NCBI RefSeq assembly: GCF_035645195.1 | Contig: NZ_DASQNA010000010.1 | Location: 124,001 to 188,000, forward strand | DNA from: Paenibacillus sp. | GTDB lineage: Bacteria > Bacillota > Bacilli > Paenibacillales > YIM-B00363 | Reading direction: 5' to 3' | Length of the DNA: 64,000 nt | Part shown: piece after piece, positions 42,927 through 51,738 of the stretch | How the letters are laid out: every line of letters starts with the position of its first letter | How positions within the stretch are numbered: the first letter of the stretch is position 1 | The notes under the pieces: model-generated | What the model was told of the DNA's origin: nothing | The model's database searches: none | Seen by the model: the letters and a program-made list of their open reading frames with translations, nothing else | Program-made: the position numbers and the translations under genes

Positions 42927-44416
42927 GCCCGCTCCGCTCCTTTCGCCCCCTCCGGTTCCGCCTCCGCGCGAACCGGGAACGCCAACGTTTTGACCACCAC
43001 GGGAACGGCCGCGCCCGCGACCGGTTCGCCGATGTCGATGTAGTCGCCATGCTCCGCCGCCACCTGATCGATGCAGACGATGCCGCGGCCGGAGCCGAGC
43101 CGGATCGCCAGCGATTGGCCGAGCGCCTTCGCCATGTCGCTGCGGCAAACGACGGCAAGCACGTCGTGAGGCGCGGCGCCTGCAAGAAACTCGCCGGCGA
43201 CGGCATCGGCCAGCCGCTGCAGCAGCGCGTACGTGCACGGCTCGATCGGGGGAACCGCCAGCGCGAACGTCGGCCCCGAACCGCCGGCCGCGCCATACAG
43301 CCGCCGCCCGGCCTCGAACGCCTCGGCGACGTCCGACGGCGCGGCGCCCCCGAGCTTCACCACGGGCACATTGCGCACCGGCAGCGCGCCGGGACTGACG
43401 TGCACCGTCGCCCCCGAAATATCGGCCGCCTGCATCCCGGCGCCGATGACCGTCGCGCGCACCGTCTGCCGCGCCTCCACCCAGCGGTACGGGTACCGCG
43501 ACGCCGCCCGCTTCACTGCATGCGCGAGCGCCGGACCGATGTCCCCGTGCACGGCCGTCTCCGCCACGGAAGCGGGTTCCGGCGAACGCATCAGCTCCGC
43601 GACGCCGCCGGAGACGAGCAACTCCCCCGCCTCCGGCAGCGAACCGCCGCCCTCGCCGACGACGAGCAGCCGGGTCCGCTCATCGCGGTTCGTTCCGGCG
43701 AGATACGAAAGCAGCGTCTCCGCCATCCGGTCCGCGAGCTCGCGAATGGACGGCAGGTCGAGCCGCCGCCCCGGCGACAGGTCGTACCCGTGCGCCCGGA
43801 GCCAAGGCTGGAATGACTGCGCCGCGGCGAGCACGGTCCCGTCGGCGTCGATCCGGACGAGCCGGCCGCCGATGCGCAGCGTCGCCGTGGCGAGGCTAAC
43901 GCCGCCCCGGAAGAACGCCGCGTTGGCGGTGCCGCCGCCGATGTCGACGCTCGCGACCGTCTCGCCGCTCTCGAGCGAGCGCGTCTCCGCGCCGGCCCCC
44001 TTCGCGGCAAGCAGACCTTCGAGGTCGGCGCCCGCCGCGGCGACCACGAAATCGCCCGCGCGCGCGGCTAGCGCATGCGCGATGCGTTCCGCGTTGCGCT
44101 TGTTCGCCGTCTCGCCCGTAATGATGACCGCCCCCGTACGGATGTCCTCGGGCCGTACGCCCGCCCGGGCATACTCTGCCGCCAAAATATCCGCGACGCG
44201 CGCCTCGTCCACTTCGTCCTCGGAGCGCAGCGGCGTCGTATATACATCGCTGCAGTACGTCAATTCCCGCTCCGCGATGACGAATGCGGGCAGCGCGAAC
44301 GCCCCCGACGTCCGCCGGATGCGCAGCCGGCTCAGAATCATTTTCGTCGTGCTCGTCCCGAGGTCGATGCCGACGCTCGCGATCCACTCCTCGTCGCGCG
44401 CCTCCGCTGCCGTCAT
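42923..44416 (-). CDS. eutA: Ethanolamine ammonia-lyase reactivating factor EutA
   Basis: Chaperone-like ATPase that exchanges damaged cobalamin in EutBC. The 497-residue actin/Hsp70-fold protein has phosphate motifs SVGIDLGTSTTKMILSRL and VASVDIGGGTANAAFF. Other EutA landmarks are GAVIITGETANKRNAERIAHALA, ADISGATVHVSP, LPVRNVPVVKL and IVCIDQVAAEHGDYIDIGEPV. GC-rich and complete. It lies 25 bases after nagB and overlaps eutB by four bases. Confidence 0.94.
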   Translation of the reverse strand: MTAAEARDEEWIASVGIDLGTSTTKMILSRLRIRRTSGAFALPAFVIAERELTYCSDVYTTPLRSEDEVDEARVADILAAEYARAGVRPEDIRTGAVIITGETANKRNAERIAHALAARAGDFVVAAAGADLEGLLAAKGAGAETRSLESGETVASVDIGGGTANAAFFRGGVSLATATLRIGGRLVRIDADGTVLAAAQSFQPWLRAHGYDLSPGRRLDLPSIRELADRMAETLLSYLAGTNRDERTRLLVVGEGGGSLPEAGELLVSGGVAELMRSPEPASVAETAVHGDIGPALAHAVKRAASRYPYRWVEARQTVRATVIGAGMQAADISGATVHVSPGALPVRNVPVVKLGGAAPSDVAEAFEAGRRLYGAAGGSGPTFALAVPPIEPCTYALLQRLADAVAGEFLAGAAPHDVLAVVCRSDMAKALGQSLAIRLGSGRGIVCIDQVAAEHGDYIDIGEPVAGAAVPVVVKTLAFPVRAEAEPEGAKGAERA

Positions 44417-44441
44417 TCGAACGCCTCCTTACCTTACGTCG

Positions 44442-45167
44442 TTACTCCGCCGCTCCCGCCGCGGCCTTGTCGACGATCGCCGTGCAATCCGCATGGCGCT
44501 GCAGGATGCTCGCCGGCAGCGCGTTCGTGACCTCGCCGTGCAGCATGCCGCGCACCGCCGCCGCCTTGTTCTCGCCGCTCGCGACGAGCAGCACCGTCCG
44601 CGACTCCATCACCTGCGCGATGCCGAGCGTCACCCCGCCGGTGAGCTCCCGGCTCTCCTTGAAGTATTTCTGCCCGACCGTCACGGTCGTCTCGCTGAGC
44701 GCCGTGACGTGCGAGCGCGACGCGAAATCGACGCCCGGCTCGTTCAGCCCGAGATGCCCGTTGACGCCGATCCCGAGCAGCATCAGATCGATCGGCCCGT
44801 TCGCCTCGATATACGCGTCGATGCGGCGGCACTCCGCCTCCAGATCGTCGGACGCCGCATCGAAGTACACGATCTGCTCCGGGCGTATGCCGAGCGGGTC
44901 GAAGAAGTCCCGGTACATCATTTCCTGCGCGCTGCCGTCCGAATGACGGTCCATGCCCGCCCACTCGTCAAGCCCGACGAACGTGCAGCGCGAGAAATCG
45001 ACCTTCTTCTCCTGCGCCATCTCCCGCAAAATTCGGTACGCGCCGAGCGGCGTGTTGCCGGCGGCGAGACAAAGCAAGCTGTCGGGCTTTGCCGCGACGT
45101 ACGCCGCAATGCGCTGCGCCGTCTCCTGCGATACTTCCTCATAGTTTTGTTTTATTTCCACATTCAT
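44442..45167 (-). CDS. nagB: Glucosamine-6-phosphate deaminase-like protein NagB
   Basis: Sugar-phosphate isomerase/deaminase of 241 residues converting glucosamine-6-phosphate to fructose-6-phosphate and ammonia. Motifs: LAAGNTPLGAYRIL (phosphate loop), FVGLDEWAGM (D67, E68) and GIGVNGHLGLNEPG (H138, E143). The residue matching enteric D141 is N136, as in some Bacillus homologues. C-terminal LLVASGENKAAAVRGML and LPASILQRHADCTAIVDKAA are typical. The ATG overlaps the permease stop (ATGA), tying it to the sugar importer, and it is followed by eutA. A related 6-phospho-amino-sugar could also be the substrate. Confidence 0.9.
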   Translation of the reverse strand: MNVEIKQNYEEVSQETAQRIAAYVAAKPDSLLCLAAGNTPLGAYRILREMAQEKKVDFSRCTFVGLDEWAGMDRHSDGSAQEMMYRDFFDPLGIRPEQIVYFDAASDDLEAECRRIDAYIEANGPIDLMLLGIGVNGHLGLNEPGVDFASRSHVTALSETTVTVGQKYFKESRELTGGVTLGIAQVMESRTVLLVASGENKAAAVRGMLHGEVTNALPASILQRHADCTAIVDKAAAGAAE

Positions 45168-46012
45168 TCCTTTACGCCTCCCGCAGTCATGCCCTGCACC
45201 AAAAATTTTTGAAACGCGTATGCGATAATCACCGGCGGCAGACACGCGAGCACGCCCCCGGCCGAAATCATGCCGTAATCGACGGCGTTCTTCCCGCTGA
45301 ACTCCGCGATCGCCACGGAGATCGTCTTGGCGTCGAGCGACGAAGTGAAGAGCAGGGAGAAGAAAAATTCGTCCCACGCGAGCAGAAACGTAAAAATACA
45401 AGTCGCGATAATGCCGGGGCGCACGAGCGGCACGACGATCATCAGCAGCGTCTGTAATCGGCCGCACCCGTCGATGCTCGCGGCCTCATAGAACTCCTTG
45501 GACAACTGGCGGAAATAGCTCTGCATAATCCAAATGACGAACGGGATCGCAAACGTTAAATCTAGAAGGATGAGCGTCACCTTGGAATCGAGCGCGCCCG
45601 CACCGCTGAGCATCAAATACAGCGGGATGACGATGACAACCGACGGAATCATGTACGTAAACAAGAATAAGTAAATAAGCTTCTGGCGAAAACGGAACCG
45701 GTACCGGGCGAACGCATGAGCCGCCAGCCCTCCCACCAGCACCGCCGCGATCGTCACGCAAGCCGCCACAGTGAAACTGTTAAACATGGAAATGCGGAAC
45801 GAGTACGCCAGATCGTTATTCGGGTTCGAGAAAATGTCGATGTAGCGCTGGAACGTCACGTTCTCCGGAATCCATCGCAGCGGGACGGTCGTCAAATCCT
45901 TTTGGTACGAAACGCTGGAGATGACGAGCCACAGAAAAGGAGATAACGTGCAAACGGCGACCGATGCGGCGAAAATATACTGGATGACAGAAAACGCTGC
46001 ACTGTGTCTCAT
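45164..46012 (-). CDS. CUT1 sugar ABC transporter permease (MalG type)
   Basis: Six-helix permease of 282 residues with the EAA loop EFYEAASIDGCGRLQTLLMIVVPLVRPGI and family features IPLYLMLSG, FAIPFVIWIMQSYFRQL. Works with the MalF-type permease and lipoprotein upstream. No ATPase is encoded here; CUT1 importers in Firmicutes often share a general MsmX-type ATPase. Start directly abuts the upstream stop. Confidence 0.92.
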   Translation of the reverse strand: MRHSAAFSVIQYIFAASVAVCTLSPFLWLVISSVSYQKDLTTVPLRWIPENVTFQRYIDIFSNPNNDLAYSFRISMFNSFTVAACVTIAAVLVGGLAAHAFARYRFRFRQKLIYLFLFTYMIPSVVIVIPLYLMLSGAGALDSKVTLILLDLTFAIPFVIWIMQSYFRQLSKEFYEAASIDGCGRLQTLLMIVVPLVRPGIIATCIFTFLLAWDEFFFSLLFTSSLDAKTISVAIAEFSGKNAVDYGMISAGGVLACLPPVIIAYAFQKFLVQGMTAGGVKE

Positions 46013-46894
46013 CTACCCTTCCTCCTCCATCTTCAGCGTTTTGACGTACACGAACGTCATGATGACGATCAAGAGCGCGATCACGTACGAGATGGCCGCC
46101 CCTTGCGAATATTGCAAATTGGAGAACGCTTTGATGTACGCTTGATACGTGAGCACCATCGTGCCGTTGGCGGGGCCGCCCTGCGTCAGCGCGTAGATCA
46201 AATCGAACACCTTGAACGATTCCATCGTCCGCATCACGAGCAGCACAAGCAGCGTCGGTTTCAGGTACGGCAGCGTCAGCATGAAGAATCGGCGGACGAG
46301 TCCCGCGCCGTCCATGCTCGCAGCCTCGTAAACCCCTTTGTTCGTCATCTGCAGCGACGCGAGGATGAAGATGACGACGAACGGCGTCATTTTCCATACG
46401 TCCGCGACGATGACCATGTGCATGGCGAGCCACGGCGAGCTGAGCCAAGAGCGGTACGCGTCCATGATGTGCAGTTGCGTCAGCAGCGCGTTCAACGCGC
46501 CGTACTCAGGATGGTAAATCCATTTCCACATCGCGGCGTTGACGATCGTCGGCACCGCCCACGGCAAAATGATAATCGTGCGCAGAAACGTTTTCCCAAC
46601 CAAGTTTTCATTAAGCAGAAGCGCGATCAACAAGCCTAGGATCAGTTCGAGCGAAATGGATACGGCGGCAAAGTAAAAGGTGCGTCCGAACGAGTCCCAA
46701 AAGCCCGGGTCGGACAGCAAGCTCGCGTAATTTTCGAATCCGACGAACTTCCCTTTATCCTTGGAAATCAGTTCCATATTCTGTAAGCTGTAAATAAAGG
46801 TCTGGATCAAGGGATATACAACGATCCCGAAGACCAAGAGAATGGCGGGGGCGATGCTGAACCAAGCGAACGTCTTGTCATTCATTCTCTTCAA
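46013..46894 (-). CDS. CUT1 sugar ABC transporter permease (MalF type)
   Basis: Six-helix permease of about 293 residues: FAWFSIAPAILLVFGIVVYPLIQTF (first helix), RTIIILPWAVPTIVNAAMWKWIYHP, and EAA loop GVYEAASMDGAGLVRRFFMLTLPYLKPTL. Start is uncertain: TTG 46906 touches the GGAG, TTG 46894 has a 12-base spacing and ATG 46885 a longer one. It forms the importer channel with the MalG-type partner. Confidence 0.9.
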   Translation of the reverse strand: MKRMNDKTFAWFSIAPAILLVFGIVVYPLIQTFIYSLQNMELISKDKGKFVGFENYASLLSDPGFWDSFGRTFYFAAVSISLELILGLLIALLLNENLVGKTFLRTIIILPWAVPTIVNAAMWKWIYHPEYGALNALLTQLHIMDAYRSWLSSPWLAMHMVIVADVWKMTPFVVIFILASLQMTNKGVYEAASMDGAGLVRRFFMLTLPYLKPTLLVLLVMRTMESFKVFDLIYALTQGGPANGTMVLTYQAYIKAFSNLQYSQGAAISYVIALLIVIMTFVYVKTLKMEEEG

Positions 46895-46927
46895 GGCGGT
46901 CTTCAACTCCTTCGAAGCAAAATAGGA

Positions 46928-46948
46928 GGCGGGGGTGAGCCCCCCGCC
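46928..46948 (-). other. GC stem-loop between lipoprotein and permease genes
   Basis: GGCGGGGGG-CTCA-CCCCCGCC on the minus strand, nine bases past the lipoprotein stop. Such hairpins stabilise the binding-protein message or lower expression of the following permeases; there is no T-tract. Confidence 0.55.
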
Positions 46949-46956
46949 GAAGGTCG

Positions 46957-48231
46957 TTACTCAACCATTTCAATCGCTTTCGCCTGCAAATCGTTCAGCG
47001 CCTGCTCCGGCGTTACGTTCCCGAGAAGCGCTTTGCTCACGGCGACTTGAAGCTCCGTCGACAGCTCGCCGTACCACGGCACTTGCGGACGGTTGATAAG
47101 GTACTTATATTGCTCTTTCGACACATTGACCAAATCGGGATTCGTCGCGATCACCGCTTCGTCTTCGAACAGCGATTTCCATATCGGCATCGCGTCTTTC
47201 GCGTGCGCCTTCTGAAAGTCCTTCGACGCCAGGAACTGAATGAACTGCCAAGCCTCGTCCGGGTGGCCGCTGCCCGCCGGAATCGCAAGGCCCATGCCGC
47301 CGTTGGTCGACGCGCTGACGATACCGTCGGTTCCCGGATCGATCGCGATCCCCACCTTGCCGGCTACGGACGATTCGTTCGGGTCGTTGGCGAGGTTGTA
47401 CATGTACGCCCAGTTCAGCGCGAACGCCGCTTTGCCGCTCGAGAACGTGCCGCGTACGTCTTCTTCGAGGAATTCCCTCGAGTTCGGGTTGCTGAGGCCG
47501 TCCTGCAGCGATTGGACCATGAACTCCAACGCTTCGATGTTCTTCGGATCGTTCAACGTCGGCTGGCCGTCCGTCACCAAGTGTCCGCCGAACGACTCCG
47601 TGATGGAAGCGAAATCGACCGCGAGCGCCTCCGCCTGCTTCCACGACCAGACGATCGGGTATTCGACGATGTTTTGCTCTTTGATGATTTTCGCCGCTTC
47701 GAGCAGCTCGCCCCATGTCGCCGGAACTTCCGCGATGCCGGCTTGCTCGAGCATTTCTTTGTTGTAGAACAAATATTTCGTATCGTTCAGCCACGGCATG
47801 CCGTACAGCTTGCCGCCGTACTCGACTGCGCTGAGGGCTCCTTCGAAAATGTCGGCGCGATCCGCGTCCGGCAGCTTGTCCGTCACTTCCTCGAGAATGC
47901 CCGCTTCTACAAACTTCGCCGTCCAAGGCGCGTCGATGAGCGCGACGTCTAAATTGCCGTTCGAGGTAAGGATTTTCGTCTCCAACGACTCGTACGGGAC
48001 GAACGTATTTTCCACTTTAATGTTCGGGTTCTGCTCCATGAATTGCGCCGTCGCCTCGTTAATGGCGTCTTCGCTGTAACCGGCTTGCTTCATGAAAATC
48101 GCGTTCAAGGTAATCGTTTCGCTCCCGCCGGTCGCCTCTTCCCCGGTTCCGCCGGAGCCGCCGCCTCCGCAAGCGGATAACAAACCGACGAGCAGCGCGC
48201 CAGACAACATCATTCCTACCGATTTTTTCAT
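46957..48231 (-). CDS. CUT1 sugar ABC transporter substrate-binding lipoprotein
   Basis: Extracellular family 1 binding protein of 424 residues. Signal peptide MKKSVGMMLSGALLVG with lipobox LLSAC, then a Gly-rich linker and the SBP fold (NPNIKVENTFVPYESLETKIL, VALIDAPWTAKFVEAGIL, YGMPWLNDTKYLFYNKEMLEQAGI, TFSSGKAAFALNWAYMYN, NGGMGLAIPAGSGHPDEAWQFIQFLAS). Likely binds an oligosaccharide or amino-sugar glycoside, judged by nagB downstream and a DUF4038 glycosidase next door. Confidence 0.92.
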   Translation of the reverse strand: MKKSVGMMLSGALLVGLLSACGGGGSGGTGEEATGGSETITLNAIFMKQAGYSEDAINEATAQFMEQNPNIKVENTFVPYESLETKILTSNGNLDVALIDAPWTAKFVEAGILEEVTDKLPDADRADIFEGALSAVEYGGKLYGMPWLNDTKYLFYNKEMLEQAGIAEVPATWGELLEAAKIIKEQNIVEYPIVWSWKQAEALAVDFASITESFGGHLVTDGQPTLNDPKNIEALEFMVQSLQDGLSNPNSREFLEEDVRGTFSSGKAAFALNWAYMYNLANDPNESSVAGKVGIAIDPGTDGIVSASTNGGMGLAIPAGSGHPDEAWQFIQFLASKDFQKAHAKDAMPIWKSLFEDEAVIATNPDLVNVSKEQYKYLINRPQVPWYGELSTELQVAVSKALLGNVTPEQALNDLQAKAIEMVE

Positions 48232-48248
48232 GTGAGCACCATCCCTTG

Positions 48249-49370
48249 TTATTGTTCTTGTATTTGCTGAAAAGCGTAGGCGATGGCGCCGATGGCGCCC
48301 GCATCCCCGCCGAGACGGGCGAGTTCGATGGCCGTCTTGTTGGGAGAGCACTCGTCTACTTTTTTCTTGATGCTTTCGATCACCGAGCCGAGCGATTCGG
48401 AAACCCCGCCGCCGATAATGACTTTCTCGGGGTTGAGCAGGCTCGCGACGTTAGCGATCGCCGCCGTCATTTCGACGATGAACGATTCCACGATTTCTTT
48501 CGTGTCCGGATCCCCTTTTTCATAACGTTCGAAAAGCTCCTCCGCCGTGACCCCATACTTGTTCAGCGCCGTGCCCGACGTCTTGTCCTCGAAGGCGCCG
48601 AACTGGTCGGGGCGGGAGACCACGCCTTGGCGAATTTCCTCCGGCGTGATGAAATAGCCGATCTCGCCGGCCATGGATCGATGACCCAGGACGAGCTCGC
48701 CGTTCGCGATAATCGCGCCGCCGACGCCGGTGCCGAGCGCGATCAGCACCACGTCGTCCGCGTTATCGCCGGCTCCGCGCCATCTCTCCCCGAGCGCCGC
48801 CAGATTGACGTCGTTGCCGAGGAACACGGGGAACGGAAAATGCGGCTCGATTTCCCCTTTCAAGTTGACACCGTGCAGGCCGAGCGCGGGCGAATCGATC
48901 AGGACGCCTGTATTCTTGTCGAACGTGCCCGGCACGCCGATGCCCATCGCGATGATGCGCTCCGCGTCGACCGGCGCCTGCGCGATGAAATCTTGAATCG
49001 CTTCGATGACGGCCGGAATTTCGAATACCGTCGGACGCTTCTCCTTATGTACGACATTGCCGTCGAGATCGGTCAGCGCCATCAAGATCTTCGTGCCGCC
49101 GATGTCGACGCCGACGCCATAGGCCGACTTCGGGTTGAACCCGAGCTTCATCCCTCTTCGCCCGCCTTCGCGGGTCGAATCGCCGAATCCGAGCTCGACG
49201 ACGAATTTCTTCTCGATGAGATCATCGATAATCAGCGACACGGTCGAGCGGCTTAGATTCAAACGCTTAGCGATCTCCGCCCGCGTAATCGGCTGATGGT
49301 TGCGAATTTGCTCGAGGACCAAAGATCGGTTGATGTTTTTGATCAGCTCGAGACTCCCTGTTTTCTTCAT
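48249..49370 (-). CDS. ROK-family (NagC/XylR-type) repressor
   Basis: Regulator of 373 residues. N-terminal winged helix (RSLVLEQIRNHQPITRAEIAKRLNLSRSTVSLIIDDLI), then a ROK kinase-fold domain with GVGVDIGGTKILMALTDLDGN, GVPGTFDKNTG, FLGNDVNLAALGE, LIALGTGVGGAIIANGELV and HRSMAGEIGYF. I see no CxCGxxGC zinc cluster. Start ATG 49370 has GGAGG five bases upstream. An in-frame extension to 49457 would run through the operator and was rejected. First gene of the importer-nagB-eutABC operon and probably its autoregulated, sugar-responsive repressor. Confidence 0.9.
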   Translation of the reverse strand: MKKTGSLELIKNINRSLVLEQIRNHQPITRAEIAKRLNLSRSTVSLIIDDLIEKKFVVELGFGDSTREGGRRGMKLGFNPKSAYGVGVDIGGTKILMALTDLDGNVVHKEKRPTVFEIPAVIEAIQDFIAQAPVDAERIIAMGIGVPGTFDKNTGVLIDSPALGLHGVNLKGEIEPHFPFPVFLGNDVNLAALGERWRGAGDNADDVVLIALGTGVGGAIIANGELVLGHRSMAGEIGYFITPEEIRQGVVSRPDQFGAFEDKTSGTALNKYGVTAEELFERYEKGDPDTKEIVESFIVEMTAAIANVASLLNPEKVIIGGGVSESLGSVIESIKKKVDECSPNKTAIELARLGGDAGAIGAIAYAFQQIQEQ

Positions 49371-49381
49371 CTTGGCCTCCT

Positions 49382-49422
49382 CGCAACGGTTAGTTTGTTC
49401 GGTGTCAAAACTAACTGTTGCG
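49382..49422. promoter_or_regulatory. ROK operator (XylR-box-like inverted repeat)
   Basis: CGCAACGGTTAGTTT and AAACTAACTGTTGCG form a 15-base inverted repeat with one mismatch and an 11-base centre. It lies 12 bases upstream of the ROK start codon. The TTAGTTT...AAACTAA core is that of Bacillus XylR boxes. It could control both this operon and the divergent glycosidase. The remaining gap (49424-49712) is AT-rich with a TATAAT at 49654-49659 as a possible plus-strand -10 element. Confidence 0.75.
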
Positions 49423-49712
49423 TTAAGTATATTTACACAGGTTTCTTCTGTCAACAACTTTTTGTTTCTCTGTGTTATGTTTTATTACATATGAACCGTG
49501 TAACTTTGCAGTTCTCAATCTCCCTTACAACCGAATCTAAACTACACCGCAAAGAAACATGACATCATTCCACACACAACACAACGAGATTGGTCGTGAT
49601 TTTGTTGTTAACAGGTCGAGATAATGTTCAATTTCATGAAAAGATGACCGGTATAATAGTTCGTAAGATTAAATTTTTACTTTAAGAAGAGACACGAAAG
49701 CGGGGAATCTTT

Positions 49713-51209
49713 TTGTTGAAAAAGAAATTAGAACGTTTGCGTATCTCAGCGACAGGGAGAGGACTTGAAACCGAAAGCGGGAAGCCATTTTTCTGGCTTG
49801 CCGATACCGCTTGGACCATCGCCACGGAGCTGCACTGGAAAGATGCGAAGGCCTATTTGGAGGACCGCAAGGAAAAGGGGTTTTCCGTGATTCAGATCGT
49901 CGCCCTAGACCCGGAAGCGGATCCGGAGATGCGATCTCCGTGCGGCGAGAAAGCTTTGCTTAGCGATAAGCCTTTGACTCCAAACGCCCGTTATTTCGAA
50001 TATCTTGATCACGTGATTCAAATGGCGGAAGAACTTGAACTTTATGTATTGTTGTTGCCTGTTTGGGGACAGCTCGTCGTCGGCGAAAATTGGTTTGGAA
50101 AAACGTTCGAGAAGATCATAACGGAAGACAATGCCTACGCTTACGGCGCATGGCTCGGCGAAAGATATCGCTCGCAGACCAACATCATATGGGCCTTGGG
50201 GGGCGATCGGCATCCCGTTCATCAGGGCGTCGATTATCGCAGGCTGTGGAGGCTCATGGCGGAAGGTCTCGCCAAAGGGGTGCTTGGAAAAGAGCTAAAA
50301 TGGAATGAAAACGATCCTGCTTGGAGCGATATGCTGATCACTTATCACACAAGCTGCTTCGGCAATCCCCTCCGCTATTCCACTACGGATTATTGGACGG
50401 ACGAAGACGCCTGGATTCGTTTCAACATGCTCCAATCCGGTCACAACCCTTCCGTACAAAGTTACCTGCAAGTGGAAAAGGACTATTACCGAAAACCTGT
50501 TAAACCTGTAATCGACGGGGAACCGAATTACGAAGGAATGCCCATGTCTTTCCCCCTCACGCACCCGTTACAGACTCATGGCGATTGGAATGTAAGGAGA
50601 AGGGCTTATTGGTCGCTGTTCGCGGGTTCTTTCGGGCACACCTACGGTCACCACAGCATCTGGCGCTTTGCAAGGAAGAAAGATGATTGGACGCTCCTCG
50701 CTTGGCACGAAGCATTGGACCAGCCCGGGGCGCGGCAGATGAAGGTTTTGCGCGATTTCGTTCATTCCCGTCCTTTCCATCGTGCAGAGCCTTGCCAAGG
50801 AATGATTCGTCATCCAGCGAATTGCGCCGACGGCTGCTTGGACGATCATAGACAGGCATGTATGGACAGCGAAGGCAGCTTTGCTTGGATCTACTTTACT
50901 AGCGGCGGCACGGAACAGGTTGATTTGTCGCGAATGCAGGGATCTCCCCTTCATGCTTGGTGGTTTAACCCTCGCGACGGCAAGTGTTACGATGCAGAAG
51001 GCTCTGTATCCGAGAAGCCATTCGCATCTTTCAGCGAGAAGACTGTCGTTGCGTTCACTACGCCGACTTCCGGCAAGGAACAGGATTGGATTCTCGTTCT
51101 GGATCATGCAGAAGCCGATTACATCGTACCGGGGAAAAGCGCTGAGATCGTTCGTTCGGAGAATGATGATCAAGCACATACAGAGGTGTTTTTTCCAACG
51201 ATCCAATAA
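49713..51209 (+). CDS. DUF4038 / GH140-like glycoside hydrolase
   Basis: Cytoplasmic (no signal peptide) TIM-barrel protein of 498 residues with C-terminal collagenase-associated-type beta domain. Landmarks: GLETESGKPFFWLADTAWTIATELHWKDAKAYLEDRKEKGFSVIQIV, TNIIWALGGDRHPV, DYWTDEDAWIRFNMLQSGHN, PVKPVIDGEPNYEGMP (likely nucleophile Glu) and RRRAYWSLFAGSFGHTYGHHSIW. DUF4038 proteins include apiosidase-like GH140 enzymes. TTG start at 49713 (or 49716) after GGGGA. Divergent from the ROK operon, suggesting it cleaves the imported oligosaccharide. Confidence 0.85.
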   Translation: MLKKKLERLRISATGRGLETESGKPFFWLADTAWTIATELHWKDAKAYLEDRKEKGFSVIQIVALDPEADPEMRSPCGEKALLSDKPLTPNARYFEYLDHVIQMAEELELYVLLLPVWGQLVVGENWFGKTFEKIITEDNAYAYGAWLGERYRSQTNIIWALGGDRHPVHQGVDYRRLWRLMAEGLAKGVLGKELKWNENDPAWSDMLITYHTSCFGNPLRYSTTDYWTDEDAWIRFNMLQSGHNPSVQSYLQVEKDYYRKPVKPVIDGEPNYEGMPMSFPLTHPLQTHGDWNVRRRAYWSLFAGSFGHTYGHHSIWRFARKKDDWTLLAWHEALDQPGARQMKVLRDFVHSRPFHRAEPCQGMIRHPANCADGCLDDHRQACMDSEGSFAWIYFTSGGTEQVDLSRMQGSPLHAWWFNPRDGKCYDAEGSVSEKPFASFSEKTVVAFTTPTSGKEQDWILVLDHAEADYIVPGKSAEIVRSENDDQAHTEVFFPTIQ

Positions 51210-51228
51210 CATCAGTGTGTATGAAAGC

Positions 51229-51258
51229 GAAAACCCGCTCAGTGAGCGGGTTTTCTGT
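51229..51258 (+). terminator. Terminator after the DUF4038 gene
   Basis: AAAACCCGCTCA and TGAGCGGGTTTT form a perfect 12-base stem ending in TTTTCTGT. Confidence 0.85.
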
Positions 51259-51282
51259 ATTAGTGACGACTTTGGTGCCATC

Positions 51283-51519
51283 CTAGCGAGCGCTTCGTAC
51301 TGCTGCTATTTCGTCGATCTCGCTCTTCAGCAACAGATATCTATGTACACTTCTCATAATTGGGACTTTGGTTAAATTGTTTTTATCCACGAAGACCTTC
51401 ATCTGGTCTTTGGAGAGGCCGAGTATTCCGCCTGCCTCCATGACGGTCAATACGACTTCATTGCTCGTTGCATTAAACGTCTTTTTTACTTTCAGGTTCC
51501 AGTCTCCAAATACGTTCAT
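51283..51519 (-). CDS. Excisionase-like helix-turn-helix small protein
   Basis: A 78-residue protein. Residues 24-75 (VLTVMEAGGILGLSKDQMKVFVDKNNLTKVPIMRSVHRYLLLKSEIDEIAA) resemble the MerR-like HTH_17/excisionase fold, with the tveEAaxxLGls...vhRY...ei pattern. GAGAGGAAAC lies before the ATG. AT-richer than its neighbours. It sits next to a region with tmRNA-integration scars, which fits an Xis-like role, but no integrase gene remains in the window. Could also be a small regulator. Confidence 0.6.
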   Translation of the reverse strand: MNVFGDWNLKVKKTFNATSNEVVLTVMEAGGILGLSKDQMKVFVDKNNLTKVPIMRSVHRYLLLKSEIDEIAAVRSAR

Positions 51520-51622
51520 GTCTGTTTCCTCTCTCGTTCCTCATCGATCGGAATACTTCATTATAGCACAACTTGCGTCATAACCCTTAAACTTGAAATT
51601 ACAATAACGTTCTGTACATCTG

Positions 51623-51656
51623 GCCGCTGAGACATTCAGCGGCTCTTCTTTATTTT
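51623..51656 (+). terminator. Stem-loop with T-rich tail
   Basis: GCCGCTGA and TCAGCGGC around a five-base loop, then TCTTCTTTATTTTT on the plus strand. It does not follow an obvious plus-strand gene, so it may be a remnant of a lost one. Confidence 0.5.
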
Positions 51657-51664
51657 TCAAGCAG

Positions 51665-51738
51665 GAAAAGACACCCTCATCGGGTGTCTCCTCTGGTAAA
51701 CCTATGGAGGCTTTTAGTGTCATCACGCAGACGCCCTT
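51665..51738. other. Decayed second copy of the tmRNA 3' region
   Basis: Reads like the tmRNA 3' flank with a deletion. It starts with a terminator stem AAGACACCCTCATCGGGTGTC (compare AAGGACACCGCTGAGGTGTCC beside the intact tmRNA), then ATGGAGGC (acceptor-end remnant), TTTTAG, and 19 bases TGTCATCACGCAGACGCCC identical to tmRNA positions 53336-53354. Best explained as the original 3' end displaced by integration. Confidence 0.6.

Noticed and set aside
40831-44416. Ethanolamine utilisation microcompartment
   Set aside because: Only eutABC is present; no shell proteins, eutD/E/G/T or ethanolamine sensor in the window.
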